NCBI RefSeq assembly: GCF_027943255.1
Contig: NC_072892.1
Location: 28,481,792 to 28,545,791 of the forward strand
Reading direction: 5' to 3'
Source of the DNA: Anastrepha obliqua
Taxonomy: Eukaryota > Arthropoda > Insecta > Diptera > Tephritidae
DNA: 64,000 bases
Below are positions 63,431 to 64,000 of the stretch, piece after piece. The notes under the pieces are model-generated. The model ran no database searches. It saw only the letters and a program-made list of their open reading frames with translations, and was not told the origin of the DNA. Made by a program: the position numbers and the translations under genes. Position 1 is the first letter of the stretch, and the number at the start of each line of letters is the position of its first letter.

Positions 63431-63645
63431 ATGTCCACCTCCGCAGATAGTGTTTTCGTTGCTCGTTCCGCTGGTATATCCGCCGAGGGAGTGCCTGATC
63501 AATATGCCGACGGAAAGGCTGCGAAAGTTTGGGAAATATTTATTGGTGATAAAAATTCACGAACAGAAAATTATAAGAACTTTTTAGTTGACTTACTTCG
63601 ATCGAAGGGTTGTAAGAGAGTCCTTGATGTGGCATGCGGTACAGG
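63431..63645 (+). CDS. Gnmt: glycine N-methyltransferase, first coding exon
   Basis: This enzyme transfers a methyl group from S-adenosylmethionine to glycine, giving sarcosine, and buffers the SAM/SAH ratio in the cytosol. The exon encodes 71 residues plus two bases: an N-terminus ending [20 protein letters not shown], then [20 protein letters not shown] and VACGTG. The Gly-rich VLDVACGTG at residues 64-72 is SAM-binding motif I of class I methyltransferases, and the V/LPDQYADG-x-A-A-x-V-W stretch is distinctive of glycine N-methyltransferases. The start ATG at 63431 follows GACAAG and gives the expected short N-terminus. The donor ACAGG|GTAAGT leaves phase 2 after GTG, exactly where other family members continue. 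The remaining exons lie beyond the window. Confidence 0.95.
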
Positions 63646-64000
63646 GTAAGTTCACCCTAAAATAATCAAGATAAATTTAGGTACCAAAATCCTCCATAAC
63701 TCGAACAAAAATTTGTATATTTTAATGAATCTCGGTACATATTACTGCTTATCCAAGGTAAATTGGTATTAAAACTGGGCGAAATCGGTCAATATTCACC
63801 CATGCAACAGAAACATTTTTCAAATATCGTTAAAGTAATAAGCCCAAAAAAGAAATGCGATGAAAAAAAAATTTTGCAATATGGGTGGTGTCGCACCCAT
63901 TTTTGGCTAAATGCATGTATTTCGACAACGACTTAATAAATCCGGCCCGCACTTGATGCGTGTATTGCTTCCTACCTCAGTTAGTCTCGACATAAATATT
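63646..64000 (+). other. Gnmt: Gnmt intron 1 (partial)
   Basis: Intronic sequence following the GTAAGT donor. No acceptor with a matching GNMT continuation is seen before the window ends. Confidence 0.7.

Noticed and set aside
1..64000. LTR retrotransposon or endogenous virus
   Set aside because: No long terminal direct repeats, primer-binding site, protease or integrase motif was seen. All RT and RNase H segments belong to non-LTR elements.
1..64000. CRISPR arrays, bacterial operons, riboswitches
   Set aside because: Spliceosomal introns, eukaryotic transposons and a metazoan GNMT make this nuclear insect DNA. The microsatellites are simple tandem repeats without spacers.

Overview
The window reads as a euchromatic, transposon-rich segment of an insect nuclear genome. 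It is most likely from a higher fly, and a tephritid fruit fly is my best guess. The reasons are short spliceosomal introns with GTAAGT-type donors, AT-rich intergenic DNA with (TATG)n microsatellites, a dense mix of Tc1/mariner DNA transposons (including DD41D elements resembling the 'rosa' group described from Ceratitis), RNase H-bearing and Jockey-like non-LTR retrotransposons, and about a dozen copies of one tRNA-derived SINE. I saw no LTR retrotransposon, tRNA/rRNA gene, CRISPR array or bacterial feature.

Only two host protein genes are well supported, both on the + strand. The first spans 26101-47619 and encodes a predicted 1016-residue protein. Its seven coding exons are 26101-26288, 41920-42280, 42360-42574, 42638-43224, 43281-43473, 45976-46225 and 46363-47619. 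Every splice junction keeps the reading frame. It carries a PTB/PID-like domain (about residues 147-313), a long Ser/Arg-rich linker and a C-terminal half with a cysteine cluster and three spaced CYC motifs. Intron 1 (15.6 kb) and intron 5 (2.5 kb) are packed with transposon debris. The second is the first coding exon of glycine N-methyltransferase (Gnmt) at 63431-63645; the rest of that gene lies beyond the window.

Region by region: 1-26 kb is intergenic and holds LINE fragments, SINEs, two opposed Tc1-like elements with a pogo-type insert, a complete but dead mariner (19243-20500) and a composite Tc1-like element carrying a LINE and a SINE (23036-25230). 26-47.6 kb is the PID gene; its large intron holds a DD41D mariner with intact ends (29599-30867), a mauritiana-like mariner, a deleted DD41D copy, a 263-bp MITE and a mariner with a SINE inside it (39892-41483). 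47.6-63.2 kb is intergenic again, with a maT-like DD37D remnant, opposed RNase H LINE tails, Tc1 fragments and nested DD41D copies in front of Gnmt.

The most rewarding observations are the unrecognised Cys-rich PID protein; the SINE family with linked head/tail subfamilies and one copy with a 14-bp target duplication; an AT-rich retroposed insert with its own 14-bp duplication; the pogo-type element whose removal at its TA duplication restores the interrupted Tc1 frame; and two dispersed repeat families that I could not assign. All the transposase and reverse transcriptase copies look inactive. Homology calls come from recognising motifs by eye; no database search was run.
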